A stretch of 64,000 nt of DNA from Heliobacterium mobile (GTDB taxonomy: Bacteria > Bacillota > Desulfitobacteriia > Heliobacteriales > Heliobacteriaceae): the NCBI RefSeq assembly GCF_009720735.1, contig NZ_WNKU01000002.1, forward strand, positions 279,290 through 343,289, written 5' to 3'. The translations under genes were made by a program, and so were the position numbers. How positions within the stretch are numbered: the first letter of the stretch is position 1; every line of letters starts with the position of its first letter. Below are positions 8,422 through 16,614 of the stretch, piece by piece. Under the pieces are notes generated by a model that did not search any database, was not told where the DNA came from, and saw only the letters and a list, made by a program, of their open reading frames with translations.

Positions 8422-9336
8422 ATGATCGTCCTTGAATCACTGACCAAACGCTTTGATAACCGTACCGTTGTCGATAACCTTTCCTTACATATTCGCCCTG
8501 GGGAGTTCTTCGGTCTGCTCGGCCCGAATGGCGCCGGCAAGACCACCACGATTCGCATGCTCATGACCTTGGCCCGGGCAACCTCTGGCCGCATTATTAT
8601 TGGAGGCCAGGATATGACCCGAAACGCTATGGCTTTGAAATCAAAGATCGGCCTCGTTCCCCAGCACATTAATTTAGACGGTGAATTGACGGCTCGGGAG
8701 AACCTGGACATGCATGGACGGCTCTTCGGCCTTCGTCCGGAAGAACGGAAATCTCGCATCACAGAACTGCTGGAATTCGTAGAAATGCCCGACCGGGCCA
8801 ATGAACCGGTACGCAAGTTTTCCGGCGGTATGAAGCGGCGCATCCTCATCGCGCGAGCGCTTATGCATCGACCGCAAATCCTCCTGCTCGATGAGCCGAC
8901 GATCGGCCTCGACCCGATGACCCGCCGGCGCATGTGGGACTTGGTTCGTAAATTGAATACGGGTGGGCAGACCATTTTACTGACTACACACTACCTTGAG
9001 GAAGCGGAAGCCTTGTGTAACCGAGTCGCTCTGATGAATAAAGGAAAACTGGTGGAGTTAGGCACACCGGAAGAGTTAAAAACCAAAGTCGGTCCTTTTG
9101 TCGTGGAAACGGACGATGGGGGCTTGCGGCGAAGTCACTTCTTCCCGACTCGAGAAGCGGGGTCCCTGTTTATTCAGGACCTTCAGCAGGACGGGAAAGG
9201 CAGTTCCGTCTCCCTGCGGGCTTCCAATTTAGAAGATGTCTTTATCCATTTGACTTCCGGTGATTCCCTTTCCATGGAAGAGGGGACGTCGAAAAGGGAT
9301 TCCAAGACGATTAACCATCGAGCGAAAGACTTTTAA
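8422..9336 (+). CDS. ABC transporter ATP-binding protein (drug/antibiotic-type, ABC-2 exporter)
   Basis: A 304-residue nucleotide-binding subunit of the DrrA/NatA class. It shows Walker A GPNGAGKT (34-41), Q-loop VPQHINLD, signature FSGGMKRR (133-140), Walker B ILLLDE (153-158), D-loop GLDP and H-loop TTHYLEEAE. After residue 220 there is an extra C-terminal domain, as in DrrA. It pairs with the permease 53 bp downstream. Such pairs export lipids, drugs or sodium; the substrate cannot be told from sequence. Confidence 0.9.
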   Translation: MIVLESLTKRFDNRTVVDNLSLHIRPGEFFGLLGPNGAGKTTTIRMLMTLARATSGRIIIGGQDMTRNAMALKSKIGLVPQHINLDGELTARENLDMHGRLFGLRPEERKSRITELLEFVEMPDRANEPVRKFSGGMKRRILIARALMHRPQILLLDEPTIGLDPMTRRRMWDLVRKLNTGGQTILLTTHYLEEAEALCNRVALMNKGKLVELGTPEELKTKVGPFVVETDDGGLRRSHFFPTREAGSLFIQDLQQDGKGSSVSLRASNLEDVFIHLTSGDSLSMEEGTSKRDSKTINHRAKDF

Positions 9337-9345
9337 AAAACGAAA

Positions 9346-9363
9346 ACCGCCGGGCGTGGCGGT
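9346..9363 (+). other. Intercistronic hairpin between the two ABC genes
   Basis: ACCGCC (9346-9351) pairs with GGCGGT (9358-9363) around a 6-nt loop, with no T-run. It lies in the short gap between the ATPase and permease genes and could adjust their relative expression or mRNA stability. Confidence 0.35.
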
Positions 9364-9388
9364 GAAAATATCGTAGGTGATTTCATTG

Positions 9389-10168
9389 ATGGAACAACAG
9401 GCAGCAAAGAACCCATCTATTTCCCCTCTGTGGGCAGGTATCAGCACGATTCTCTGGCAGGAATATCTCATCTTTTCCCGCCGTTTTTGGAAGAACACTG
9501 CTTCCACGATGGTGACACCGATTCTCTACCTTTTTGCCTTTGGCTTCGGTTTAGGCCGGGGAATTCGGTTTGAAGGCGTCTCATACCTTGAATTCGTTAT
9601 TCCCGGCATCGTCGCCTTATCAACGATGACCTCATCCTTTAACGCCGTGGCGACTCCTTTGAACATATCGAGACTTTATGATAAGACTTTCGAGGAGTAT
9701 TTAACGGCCCCGATTCCGATGATCTCCCTGACCATCGGCCGGATTCTTGCGGGGGCCTTTCGCGGTATGTTTTCCGGCCTGGTCATGCTTGCCTTGACGA
9801 TGGTCTTCGGGGTTCATCTCCATATAGGCGGGCTCTTTTTGCTCCTGCTCTTTTTGAACTGCCTCGTCTTTTCGGGGTTCGGTTTTTGGGCAGCTCTGAC
9901 CATTCAGTCTCACTCGGAGATCAACAAATTTAACGCCTTCGTCATCAGCCCCATGTCCTTTCTCTGCGGGACCTTTTTCTCCCTACAGAACATTCCCCAG
10001 TTCCTGTCTGCCTTCCTATATATCCTTCCTCTCACCCACACGACGAACGGCTTGAGGACCCTATCCTTAACCCAAACATTCCCCCTGGACAGTTTTATCG
10101 CACTGACTTTATATGCTTTGCTCTTTTTTGGCTTAGGGTTGAGGGCTTGTTATCAGGTTGAAGAATGA
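9389..10168 (+). CDS. ABC-2 type transporter permease
   Basis: A 259-residue membrane subunit with about six helices and the ABC2 layout. It has an amphipathic N-terminal elbow (SRRFWKNTASTMVTPILYLFAFGFGLG) and the family stretch (SPMSFLCGTFFSLQNIPQFLSAFLYILPLTH) near the C terminus. ATG at 9389 is 8 nt after AGGTGA; a GTG at 9377 is less well placed. It forms the transport channel with the ATPase just upstream. The 3' end overlaps the convergent lipid kinase gene by 16 bp. Confidence 0.9.
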   Translation: MEQQAAKNPSISPLWAGISTILWQEYLIFSRRFWKNTASTMVTPILYLFAFGFGLGRGIRFEGVSYLEFVIPGIVALSTMTSSFNAVATPLNISRLYDKTFEEYLTAPIPMISLTIGRILAGAFRGMFSGLVMLALTMVFGVHLHIGGLFLLLLFLNCLVFSGFGFWAALTIQSHSEINKFNAFVISPMSFLCGTFFSLQNIPQFLSAFLYILPLTHTTNGLRTLSLTQTFPLDSFIALTLYALLFFGLGLRACYQVEE

Positions 10169-11082
10169 GCACTTACTTTAGGCACGAAAAGAGACAAGGC
10201 TGAAGGCCGAACTTGGACTTTCCAGGGGAGCGGCGGTCCCACTTCCCCGTCCATGTCGGTCTCTAGCGACTCAGGACCACGAATGATGTAAGCCGACGCC
10301 TGATGATAGGTCACCAAGGGGGAGTTTAGATGCTCCCCTTGGAGCACGCGAACAAAGAGACTGATGAAATCGTGAATACGGCAGGACCGAAAAACGAGCA
10401 GATCTAGGATCCCGTCATCGAGGCAGGCATGAGGCGAAAGGACAGGAAAACTACCGGCTCCCGTCCCGTTTAGAATCAGGTACAATAAAGTTTCACCGGA
10501 ATAGACAGTCTCGCCGGAAGTGGTTTCGATCGTCAGCGAAAAAGGCCGGAACTCGGGAAGCTGTTCCAAGGCTTTTAGGTAATAGGCCAATTTCCCGATG
10601 TTGTTTTTCAGGGACTGGTTCACCTTGTGGGACACGTCTGTCATCAGACCGCCGCTGGCCACGTTGAGGAAATGACGGTCGCCGATTTGACCAACGTCGA
10701 TCTCTCGGGTATGGCCTTCGACGATAATCCGACAACAGGCCTCCACGTTTCTGGGGATGCGCAGGGTCGTCGCCAAGTCATTGGCCGTCCCCGCTGGGAT
10801 GATCCCTAATGCAGGTGGTGTCTCCCCGCGATCGGCCAAGCGCATGAGTCCGTTCATCACCTGATGCAAAGTGCCGTCTCCGCCGACAGCCACCACGGCC
10901 GAACAACCGTCCTGCAAGGCCTTTTCGGCTTCCTTCGAGGTCTCGCCTGGGATACCTTCCGTTCGGTATGTGAGGACTTGCCATTGGCCAGACTGCAAAA
11001 TGGCGATAGCCTCGTCAAGGGATCGCTTAAAGGCACCGGCCCCGGCTTCAGGGTTGTAGATTAACTTCAAGCGCTTGGACAA
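10153..11082 (-). CDS. Diacylglycerol kinase family lipid kinase (YegS/BmrU-like)
   Basis: A 309-residue soluble protein with the DAGK catalytic signature GGDGT (67-71), preceded by the YNPEAGAG nucleotide-binding segment. The two-lobe fold ends in a beta-rich C-terminal lobe (LETDMDGEVG). Members phosphorylate diacylglycerol or related lipids with ATP, recycling lipids in the membrane. Whether this is DgkB or a YegS-type enzyme cannot be decided by eye. It lies 38 bp downstream of mutY on the same strand. Confidence 0.88.
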   Translation of the reverse strand: MSKRLKLIYNPEAGAGAFKRSLDEAIAILQSGQWQVLTYRTEGIPGETSKEAEKALQDGCSAVVAVGGDGTLHQVMNGLMRLADRGETPPALGIIPAGTANDLATTLRIPRNVEACCRIIVEGHTREIDVGQIGDRHFLNVASGGLMTDVSHKVNQSLKNNIGKLAYYLKALEQLPEFRPFSLTIETTSGETVYSGETLLYLILNGTGAGSFPVLSPHACLDDGILDLLVFRSCRIHDFISLFVRVLQGEHLNSPLVTYHQASAYIIRGPESLETDMDGEVGPPLPWKVQVRPSALSLFVPKVSAHSST

Positions 11083-11120
11083 GCTCCATCCCTCTTTTCG
11101 ACACCCTACGGAGTGCTCCC

Positions 11121-12290
11121 CTAGAGCACTCCGTACTTTTTTAATATTTTCAGGGTTAGGTTGTTCATGGGCAACCGCGACAACGCTTCTCTGTCACACC
11201 ACGACCTTTGCCCGCTGTCACTGCCGTATTGGGAAGATTCTTCAGCAACACGACCTCTGCTTTCTAGGGGGTTTGTTTTCTCCAAATCGATCCGGGCAGG
11301 CGTGACATCGACGATCCATGTCAAATGGCTAAAAACATGCCGAAACTGTTCGCTCCGTTCCGGTTCATATTTTACCTGCTCCAAGCTGTGAAATCCCTGT
11401 TCAAAGGTCGGCAGTTCCCACATGTTCGCCAGCAATCCCTTATCGGGGCGCTGTGTCAAGAGGACCCGGCCATTTTCATCGGTCAGGAGCAAGGCTTTTC
11501 GATACACTTCTTGATTCTCTTTGCGGGGTTTGCGTACCGGAAGCATTTCTACTTTTCCCTGGGCGCGAGCAGTACAACCATCAGCTAGGGGACATTCTCC
11601 ACAGCGGGCGCTTCGAGGTATGCAGACCAGGGCGCCGAGTTCCATCAACCCTTGAGTCCAATCGGGGACCCGCTCATCGGGCAGCCAGGCCAACTGATCC
11701 AATGAAGCCTGCCATGCCTTTTTTAAGAGTACCGTACTCCCGATAGGATCGTCCCAGCCAAAAAAACGGGCGAAGACGCGACAGACATTTCCGTCGACAG
11801 CCGGTTCCCGAATTTGAAAGGCGATGGATAAGACGGCCCCACATATGTATGCCCCGACCCCTTTTAAACTTCGAAAAGCTTTTGGTTCGGGAGGGACTTG
11901 CCCTGCAAAGCGTTCCATCACCTGCCGGGCTGCTTCTTGCAGGTTCCGAACCCGTGAGTAGTAGCCTAAACCCTCCCACGCTTTCAACACCGGTTCTTCC
12001 GGTGCGCCAGCCAGCGTCTTCAGATCGGGAAACTGGTTCATAAATCGTTCGTAATAGGGAATGACCGTTTCTACACGGGTCTGTTGCAGCATAACCTCGG
12101 AGACCCAAATGGCGTAGGGGTTTTTTGTCCTCCGCCAAGGTAAATCACGTTTGTTTACGTCATACCAGGAAAGCAGCTTCAGCACCCAGTCTTTTTCGGG
12201 TACAGCATAAACCTCATCGTCATGGTGTTGTTTTGAGTTACTTGTAGAGTTCAAAATGTTGTCATGAATTCGGCTGCTTATCGTGAGCAC
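11121..12290 (-). CDS. mutY: A/G-specific adenine glycosylase (MutY)
   Basis: A 389-residue base-excision repair enzyme that removes adenine opposite 8-oxoguanine. Catalytic Glu65 lies in SEVMLQQTRV, the helix-hairpin-helix is LKGVGAYICGAV, and catalytic Asp166 lies in VDGNVC. The [4Fe-4S] ligands follow the C-x6-C-x2-C-x5-C spacing (Cys223, 230, 233, 239). A C-terminal NUDIX-like domain (from about residue 265) reads 8-oxoG. The N terminus is about 30 residues longer than usual, and the GTG start has only a poorly spaced SD, so the start is uncertain. It overlaps the upstream vanZ-like gene by 29 bp. Confidence 0.95.
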   Translation of the reverse strand: MLTISSRIHDNILNSTSNSKQHHDDEVYAVPEKDWVLKLLSWYDVNKRDLPWRRTKNPYAIWVSEVMLQQTRVETVIPYYERFMNQFPDLKTLAGAPEEPVLKAWEGLGYYSRVRNLQEAARQVMERFAGQVPPEPKAFRSLKGVGAYICGAVLSIAFQIREPAVDGNVCRVFARFFGWDDPIGSTVLLKKAWQASLDQLAWLPDERVPDWTQGLMELGALVCIPRSARCGECPLADGCTARAQGKVEMLPVRKPRKENQEVYRKALLLTDENGRVLLTQRPDKGLLANMWELPTFEQGFHSLEQVKYEPERSEQFRHVFSHLTWIVDVTPARIDLEKTNPLESRGRVAEESSQYGSDSGQRSWCDREALSRLPMNNLTLKILKKYGVL

Positions 12291-12732
12291 CGTCCTTTAG
12301 CGATTTGAATAGAACAAATCCGATGATCAGCGCGATGAAAATCCCCAAACTGTCGATACCGACATCCATGAGCCGGCCGTCTCGAAAACCGGTTAGCTCC
12401 TGGTGAATTTCATCGCTTATGGCGTAGGCCAAGGAAAAGAAAAAGGCTGTCCAGAGATGTCTCCGCCGAGACCACAACCAGGTTGACTTGGCTGCTTGCA
12501 GCCACAGCCCGGTGAGTATAGCGTACTCAGTCACGTGGGCTGTCTTGCGAAGGAGAAACTCAAGAGCAAATCCGCTGGTTTTTAGCACCGGCCAAGGGAT
12601 GTCAAGCCAAGCGACGATAAGATAAAGCACCGGAAGGACCCGGAGATTTGGAATCGACGAGAGCCAGAACATGATCCCCATCCAAAGGAGCAACAGGCTC
12701 CAGCACATGAGCTTTTTCAAGATGCATATCAC
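12262..12732 (-). CDS. VanZ family membrane protein
   Basis: A 156-residue protein with four predicted membrane helices and VanZ-type features. These are an N-terminal WMGIMFWLSS segment, a conserved KTAHVTEYAILTGL stretch and a SLAYAISDEIHQ helix with acidic and His residues. VanZ confers low-level teicoplanin resistance in enterococci, but most chromosomal homologues have no known role. The start could be GTG at 12732 or TTG at 12720. AGGAG lies immediately before the GTG and 11 nt before the TTG. It overlaps mutY and is probably co-transcribed with it. Confidence 0.85.
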   Translation of the reverse strand: MICILKKLMCWSLLLLWMGIMFWLSSIPNLRVLPVLYLIVAWLDIPWPVLKTSGFALEFLLRKTAHVTEYAILTGLWLQAAKSTWLWSRRRHLWTAFFFSLAYAISDEIHQELTGFRDGRLMDVGIDSLGIFIALIIGFVLFKSLKDGAHDKQPNS

Positions 12733-12809
12733 TCCTGAATCATGGAAACTCCGATATATGCCAATAGAATAGCATGCCCCGGAGGTCTACCAAAAGCGCA
12801 AAAAACTTT

Positions 12810-12838
12810 TTGCCTTTTTTTACTTGAGTACGTATAAT
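12810..12838 (+). promoter_or_regulatory. Putative sigma-A promoter of the zinc-ribbon gene
   Basis: TTGCCT (12810-12815) and TATAAT (12833-12838) are 17 bp apart. The leader to the ATG at 12942 would be close to 100 nt. It fires away from the divergent vanZ gene. Confidence 0.5.
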
Positions 12839-12941
12839 AAAACCAACCATGGGTTCGTTGCGTCTGCCTTCCACAAAAAGTTCAAACCGTTCTTCTTTCG
12901 GATCTAGTCCGGGGAAATGGTTGGTTTTGGGGGATGAGGTT

Positions 12942-13289
12942 ATGACCCGGACCGGGGAATTCATTTTGTCCGAGGAAAGGACGGGATACTTGGTGTTCGA
13001 AGATCGTACCCTTGTCTGTAAAGAGTGTGGCGTAGAGTTCGTGTTCTCCGCTCGGGAACAGGCCTTTTATGCTGAAAAGGGCTTTCAAAACGACCCGAGC
13101 CGCTGCCCTGACTGCCGGGCTGCCCGGAAACGCCGTATGGGTGAACAAAGCGGGGAAAGCCGCCCTCAACGGGAAATGTATGAAGTCATCTGCTCTGACT
13201 GCGGCGTTACCACGACGGTGCCCTTCAAGCCTTCTGGCGCACGTCCGGTCTATTGCCGTGACTGCTTCCAAAACCACCGCTCTTATTAA
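12942..13289 (+). CDS. Zinc-ribbon domain protein (probable zinc-binding domain, zf-trcl type)
   Basis: A 115-residue protein with two zinc-binding parts. The first has CKECG, then the family stretch VFSAREQAFYAEKGF, then CPDCRAARKRR. The second has CSDCG and CRDC near the C terminus. The family is common in clostridia and Chloroflexi and has no established function; nucleic acid binding is plausible given the basic RAARKRR segment. The ATG at 12942 has a purine-rich GGGGGATGAGG upstream. A longer frame from 12849 lacks an SD and is not conserved in character. Confidence 0.8.
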   Translation: MTRTGEFILSEERTGYLVFEDRTLVCKECGVEFVFSAREQAFYAEKGFQNDPSRCPDCRAARKRRMGEQSGESRPQREMYEVICSDCGVTTTVPFKPSGARPVYCRDCFQNHRSY

Positions 13290-13302
13290 TTGAATTATCT
13301 TC

Positions 13303-13330
13303 AGGTACCGGTTCTACCGGTACCTTTTAT
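13303..13330 (+). terminator. Rho-independent terminator of the zinc-ribbon gene
   Basis: AGGTACCGG (13303-13311) pairs perfectly with CCGGTACCT (13317-13325) around TTCTA, then TTTTATGTTTTT. It separates the zinc-ribbon gene from the ABC pair downstream. Confidence 0.9.
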
Positions 13331-13348
13331 GTTTTTAAAGGAAACCGT

Positions 13349-13354
13349 TATAAT
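13349..13354 (+). promoter_or_regulatory. -10 element close to the start codon of the following gene
   Basis: A perfect TATAAT lies only 12 bp before the GTG at 13366, with no good -35 box at 17 bp. If used, transcription would start at about 13361-13363 and the mRNA would be almost leaderless. Confidence 0.35.
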
Positions 13355-13365
13355 CTCACTGTCAG

Positions 13366-14133
13366 GTGGTGGTAAACATCGATAAGTCCGTAGAACCCGT
13401 ACTCGAATGGCAGAATATCTCCTTATCCATCATGGTACAGACTGCAGAGGCGCAGGCGGAACGGCGTCTGCTTCATCACGTGAGCGGTAAGGTCTCTCCT
13501 GGGGAGATCCTCTGCCTATTAGGCCCTTCCGGCTCGGGGAAAAGCACCTTGTTAACAGCGCTAAACCGTCTCCAACGCCTATCGGAAGGGGAGATTCGCT
13601 TTCAGGGACAGCCCGTCGAAATGTACCCGGTCACCGAACTGCGTCGACGCGTCGCCTATGTGGCGCAGCGGCCCGCCTTTTTTCCGGGAACGGTGGAAGA
13701 AAATCTGGGCTTCGGGGCACGACTCTGGGGTATGACCATCAACCCGCCTCTATGGCTGGAGAAGGTTCACCTGGACCGTTCCCTTTTATCCCAACCGGCC
13801 GATACCTTATCTGGCGGGCAACAGCAGCGCCTATCTTTAGCCCGCTCCCTAGCCGTAAAACCCGATGTGCTACTTTTGGACGAACCTACTTCGGCCTTGG
13901 ACATCCATGGGGCAAGAGAGCTGGAAGAAATCGTTCTCACCGTGGTAGCGCAAGAGAATATAGCAGTCCTCTGGGTCACCCATGATCCAGAACAAGCCCG
14001 GCGCGTCAGTCATCAAGTCCTTTTATTAACGGAAGGCCGGATCTCTGCTTGCCTGCCGACAGAAGTCTTCTTTTCCGATGAAGCCCCTGCGGTCGTGCGA
14101 ACTTTTTTGGAGATAAAGGGGGATGGACCATGA
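13366..14133 (+). CDS. ABC transporter ATP-binding protein (FetA/YbbL-like)
   Basis: A 255-residue ATPase with Walker A GPSGSGKS (53-60), Q-loop VAQRPAFFPGT, signature LSGGQQQR (148-155), Walker B VLLLDE (168-173) and H-loop WVTHDPEQ. The next gene is a UPF0014 permease, so the pair matches FetA-FetB, which exports iron in E. coli under peroxide stress. The GTG start has no normal SD, and a -10 box lies just upstream. Later in-frame starts would remove the first beta strand, so GTG is kept. It overlaps the permease by ATGA. Confidence 0.88.
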   Translation: MVVNIDKSVEPVLEWQNISLSIMVQTAEAQAERRLLHHVSGKVSPGEILCLLGPSGSGKSTLLTALNRLQRLSEGEIRFQGQPVEMYPVTELRRRVAYVAQRPAFFPGTVEENLGFGARLWGMTINPPLWLEKVHLDRSLLSQPADTLSGGQQQRLSLARSLAVKPDVLLLDEPTSALDIHGARELEEIVLTVVAQENIAVLWVTHDPEQARRVSHQVLLLTEGRISACLPTEVFFSDEAPAVVRTFLEIKGDGP

Positions 14134-14900
14134 GCTTATTGACCCTTTCCTTCAGTCTCAGCTTTATCGGCATCGCCCTATTCCTCTCCTACCGTGAACA
14201 GCTAGCTCTGGAAAAGGACATGCTGGTTGGTACGGTGCGGGCCATCATTCAGCTATTTATCATCGGCTATATCTTGCAGTATGTCTTTGACCTTCGATCG
14301 CTGCCGGGTCTTCTGTCCATCTTAACGGTTATGGTCGTTGTGGCCGTACAGAACGCTTCCAAACGTGCCACAGCACTCCCCCGTTCCCAGTCGATTCTCT
14401 ATATCGCCGGAGCCTTGATCCTTTCGGAAGTGCTCACTTTAGGACTGCTGCTTGGCTTAGGCATCGTGCCTGCGGAACCGCGCTTCATCATTCCCTTTAG
14501 CGGCATGATCATCGGTAATTCCATGATCGCAGCCGGACTCACCGTGAGCCGACTGCAAGCGGAATTGCTGAATCAAAAGCCACTGGTACTGACGGCCCTT
14601 ACCTTAGGCGCCACGTCCAGGCAGGCGGCTTCGAGAGCCATCAAGGCGGCGGTCAAAGCCGGCATGAGCCCGACCATCGACGGGATGAAGACGGTAGGGC
14701 TCGTACAGCTTCCCGGCATGATGACCGGTCAAATCATCGCTGGGGCCAACCCGGTCGAAGCAGTGAAGTATCAGCTTCTTATCCAACTCGTTTTGACAGC
14801 GGCCACAGCCATCGCCAGTATGGCTGTCGGCCTGTGGTCCTACCGTCCTTTTTTCACTGCCGATCATCAACTATCCCCCTGTTATCCAAACAAAACATAA
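14130..14900 (+). CDS. UPF0014 family permease (FetB/YbbM-like iron exporter)
   Basis: A 256-residue membrane protein with about seven helices. Family stretches include the EKDMLVGTVRAIIQLFIIGYIL segment, PFSGMIIGNSM, and the loop TLGATSRQAA then GMSPTIDGMKTVGLVQLPGMMTGQI. This loop is the most conserved part of UPF0014. With the ATPase upstream (ATGA overlap, so translationally coupled) it should export Fe or another metal; this is inferred from E. coli FetAB. Together with the feo operon it suggests two-way iron control. Confidence 0.9.
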   Translation: MSLLTLSFSLSFIGIALFLSYREQLALEKDMLVGTVRAIIQLFIIGYILQYVFDLRSLPGLLSILTVMVVVAVQNASKRATALPRSQSILYIAGALILSEVLTLGLLLGLGIVPAEPRFIIPFSGMIIGNSMIAAGLTVSRLQAELLNQKPLVLTALTLGATSRQAASRAIKAAVKAGMSPTIDGMKTVGLVQLPGMMTGQIIAGANPVEAVKYQLLIQLVLTAATAIASMAVGLWSYRPFFTADHQLSPCYPNKT

Positions 14901-14952
14901 CCAGTCTTCGCATTTTTGAAATGGTCTTTTCGAAAAAGCCAATACTATCGAT

Positions 14953-15612
14953 ATGAACGAGCATGACCATTTGCGCAATTCGATGACAGACGAAGAACTC
15001 TACCTTTGGGTGCGGCAGTTTCAACAAAAACTGCTGCCTGCCCCCTCGCCTTCGACTTACATCGATTTGAATGAAGGCCCTCCCTCATCGGAACAACTCT
15101 CCGCCTTAGAGCAAGATCGTCCGCCCATTTCCGGGGAGTTGATCGCCTTTGAGCATCTGCTGCAAGCGATGGCAGAACATCGTTGGCTCCGGGTGCGCTT
15201 CGGGATCAACGAGCTGCTGAAGCATTATTTGCGGAGCATTACAGGAATCTTCAATGTGAGCAATGGAATCGATCCCGGTGACGTTACCCGGCGTTATATG
15301 GAAATGATCCAGTGGGTCTTTGAGTATGGTCATTCCCCCAGTTTCCCCTTCTCCGAAAGCCTTTGGACCTATTTGAGCGCCTGTCTGGAATCGGTCGGCA
15401 TCACCTTGGCCGGACAGAACCAATGGGAATCGCTACAGGTATTGATTGTGGAAACGGCGACCATGGGGCGGCAGGCGGCGCGCAGCGGCTTGCAAACGGC
15501 GCCGCTGCAGCACTTTCTGCGGCGTTTGGAAAATACATGCCGAGATAAAGGAGAAGGCGGACGTGAAATCGCCCGCCTTGCTCGAAATTTGCGTTTTAAC
15601 CTCGAAGTATAA
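14953..15612 (+). CDS. Hypothetical helical protein
   Basis: A 219-residue protein I do not recognise. It is predicted to be mostly helical and soluble, with no signal peptide or membrane span. The N-terminal part is acidic and proline-rich (residues 30-60), and the C-terminal part is basic (LRRLENTCRDKGEGGREIARLARNLRF). No convincing SD precedes the ATG; another in-frame ATG lies at 14983. It follows the FetB-like gene by 52 bp and is convergent with the stress protein gene, with 3 bp between the two stops. Confidence 0.65.
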   Translation: MNEHDHLRNSMTDEELYLWVRQFQQKLLPAPSPSTYIDLNEGPPSSEQLSALEQDRPPISGELIAFEHLLQAMAEHRWLRVRFGINELLKHYLRSITGIFNVSNGIDPGDVTRRYMEMIQWVFEYGHSPSFPFSESLWTYLSACLESVGITLAGQNQWESLQVLIVETATMGRQAARSGLQTAPLQHFLRRLENTCRDKGEGGREIARLARNLRFNLEV

Positions 15613-15615
15613 TCG

Positions 15616-16068
15616 TCAGTCTGATTCGTCTTTAATGATCATCACAGGGCACTTGGCCAGGTGGAAGACGCGGTCACTGACACTGCCGGCAAGAAAACTG
15701 CGGAATTCTCCCATACCCCGGGAACCCATGATAATCAGATCCACACCCCGTTCTTCCGCCGTGTCCACAACAACAAAGGCAGGGTGACCAAAGGTCGCCT
15801 CCGGTTGACAGACAAGGCCCTGTTCGGAGAAAACTTCCATGGTTTTATCCAAGACCGTTTTACCGACCTCGTCCATCTTTTCCCGGGCCGCATCAATGTC
15901 AAAGAAAACGGCTCCGTCAGCACCGAGCAGGTATTGATGGGATAGATCATAGACATACAAGACCGTTGTTTCAATTTCCGGATCTAACTTCATAAGATGA
16001 CAAGCATAGCGGGCAGCTTTTAGGGCATGGTCAGATCCATCGGTAGCCAAGAGGACTTTTTTAATCAT
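15616..16068 (-). CDS. Universal stress protein (UspA family)
   Basis: A 150-residue single Usp domain. It opens with KKVLLATDGSDHALKAA and ends with the ATP-binding signature G-x2-G-x9-G-S (Gly115, Gly118, Gly128, Ser129) followed by CPVMIIKD. This places it in the ATP-binding MJ0577-like subgroup rather than the UspA subgroup. It probably acts as a cytosolic dimer under stress or growth arrest. The ATG follows GGGAGGG. It is monocistronic. Confidence 0.93.
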   Translation of the reverse strand: MIKKVLLATDGSDHALKAARYACHLMKLDPEIETTVLYVYDLSHQYLLGADGAVFFDIDAAREKMDEVGKTVLDKTMEVFSEQGLVCQPEATFGHPAFVVVDTAEERGVDLIIMGSRGMGEFRSFLAGSVSDRVFHLAKCPVMIIKDESD

Positions 16069-16294
16069 TAATATTCCCTCCCTATAGAACTAATCCCTGC
16101 TTGGCTATATTTTACCATAGTTTTGTAACTAAAGGTACAATAATAGATAGAAACTTCTGTTTTCAATGGTTAAGTAAATATCTTAGACGCGGAGATTTTT
16201 TCTGTAATGTATGTAGACTAGATTTCTTACCGATTTATTCTTCGTTCCCTCCTATTCTATTTCCGCATTTGTCATTTAGCTATATTTAACAAAA

Positions 16295-16316
16295 GAGAAA
16301 CGGCAAATGCCGCTTC
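16295..16316 (-). terminator. Terminator downstream of the interrupted small ORF
   Basis: On the minus strand GAGAAGCGGCA and TGCCGTTTCTC (16316-16295) form an 11-bp stem with one mismatch and a 2-nt loop, followed by TTTTGTT. No plus-strand gene precedes it, so it belongs to the minus-strand small ORF at 16341-16484. Confidence 0.65.
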
Positions 16317-16340
16317 TCAGATATGGTAATGTTTACGGTA

Positions 16341-16484
16341 CTACATTCCGGTTTTGTTATTTGGGTCGGCTGCTTGTGTAGCAGTATTTACGGCACTTTG
16401 TGCTTTGTTCGCCATATCGGCGGTCGTTCTTGCATATTTTGCCGCAGATTGTACGTTATTGGCGCCCTGCTTCGGTCATGTCAT
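16341..16484 (-). pseudogene. Small Ala/Asn-rich ORF interrupted by an early in-frame TGA
   Basis: The minus strand has a GGAGTGATA SD-like site, then ATG ACA TGA, then 44 clean sense codons to TAG at 16343-16341, and then a terminator (16295-16316). The open part reads PKQGANNVQSAAKYARTTA at its start and ends DPNNKTGM. A second ATG at 16479 gives MTEAGRQ and then a stop in another frame, so a single-base indel could also have broken the gene. The composition (Ala, Asn, Gln, Thr, Lys) recalls small spore or stress proteins, but I do not recognise the family. It is the only coding signal I see in the 546-bp gap between the stress protein and the RNA methyltransferase genes. Confidence 0.4.
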
Positions 16485-16614
16485 TATCACTCCGAACTTG
16501 TCCCTATATTCAACTGCTTAATTATCGTAAAAACAATTACCGACGGAAAAATTTTCTTCGGCAAAGGGTAGGAAAACGATTATTTCAAGCGTTAAGAACC
16601 TCGAAACCCTTGAT

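Noticed and set aside
8367..8975. Minus-strand ORF of 202 codons opposite the ABC ATPase
   Set aside because: It is an antisense shadow of a clear Walker A/B gene. Its Arg/Ser-rich composition is typical of such shadows.
12740..12964. Minus-strand ORF of 74 codons between vanZ and the zinc-ribbon gene
   Set aside because: It overlaps a strong plus-strand promoter and the start of the zinc-ribbon gene, has no SD and no protein-like pattern.
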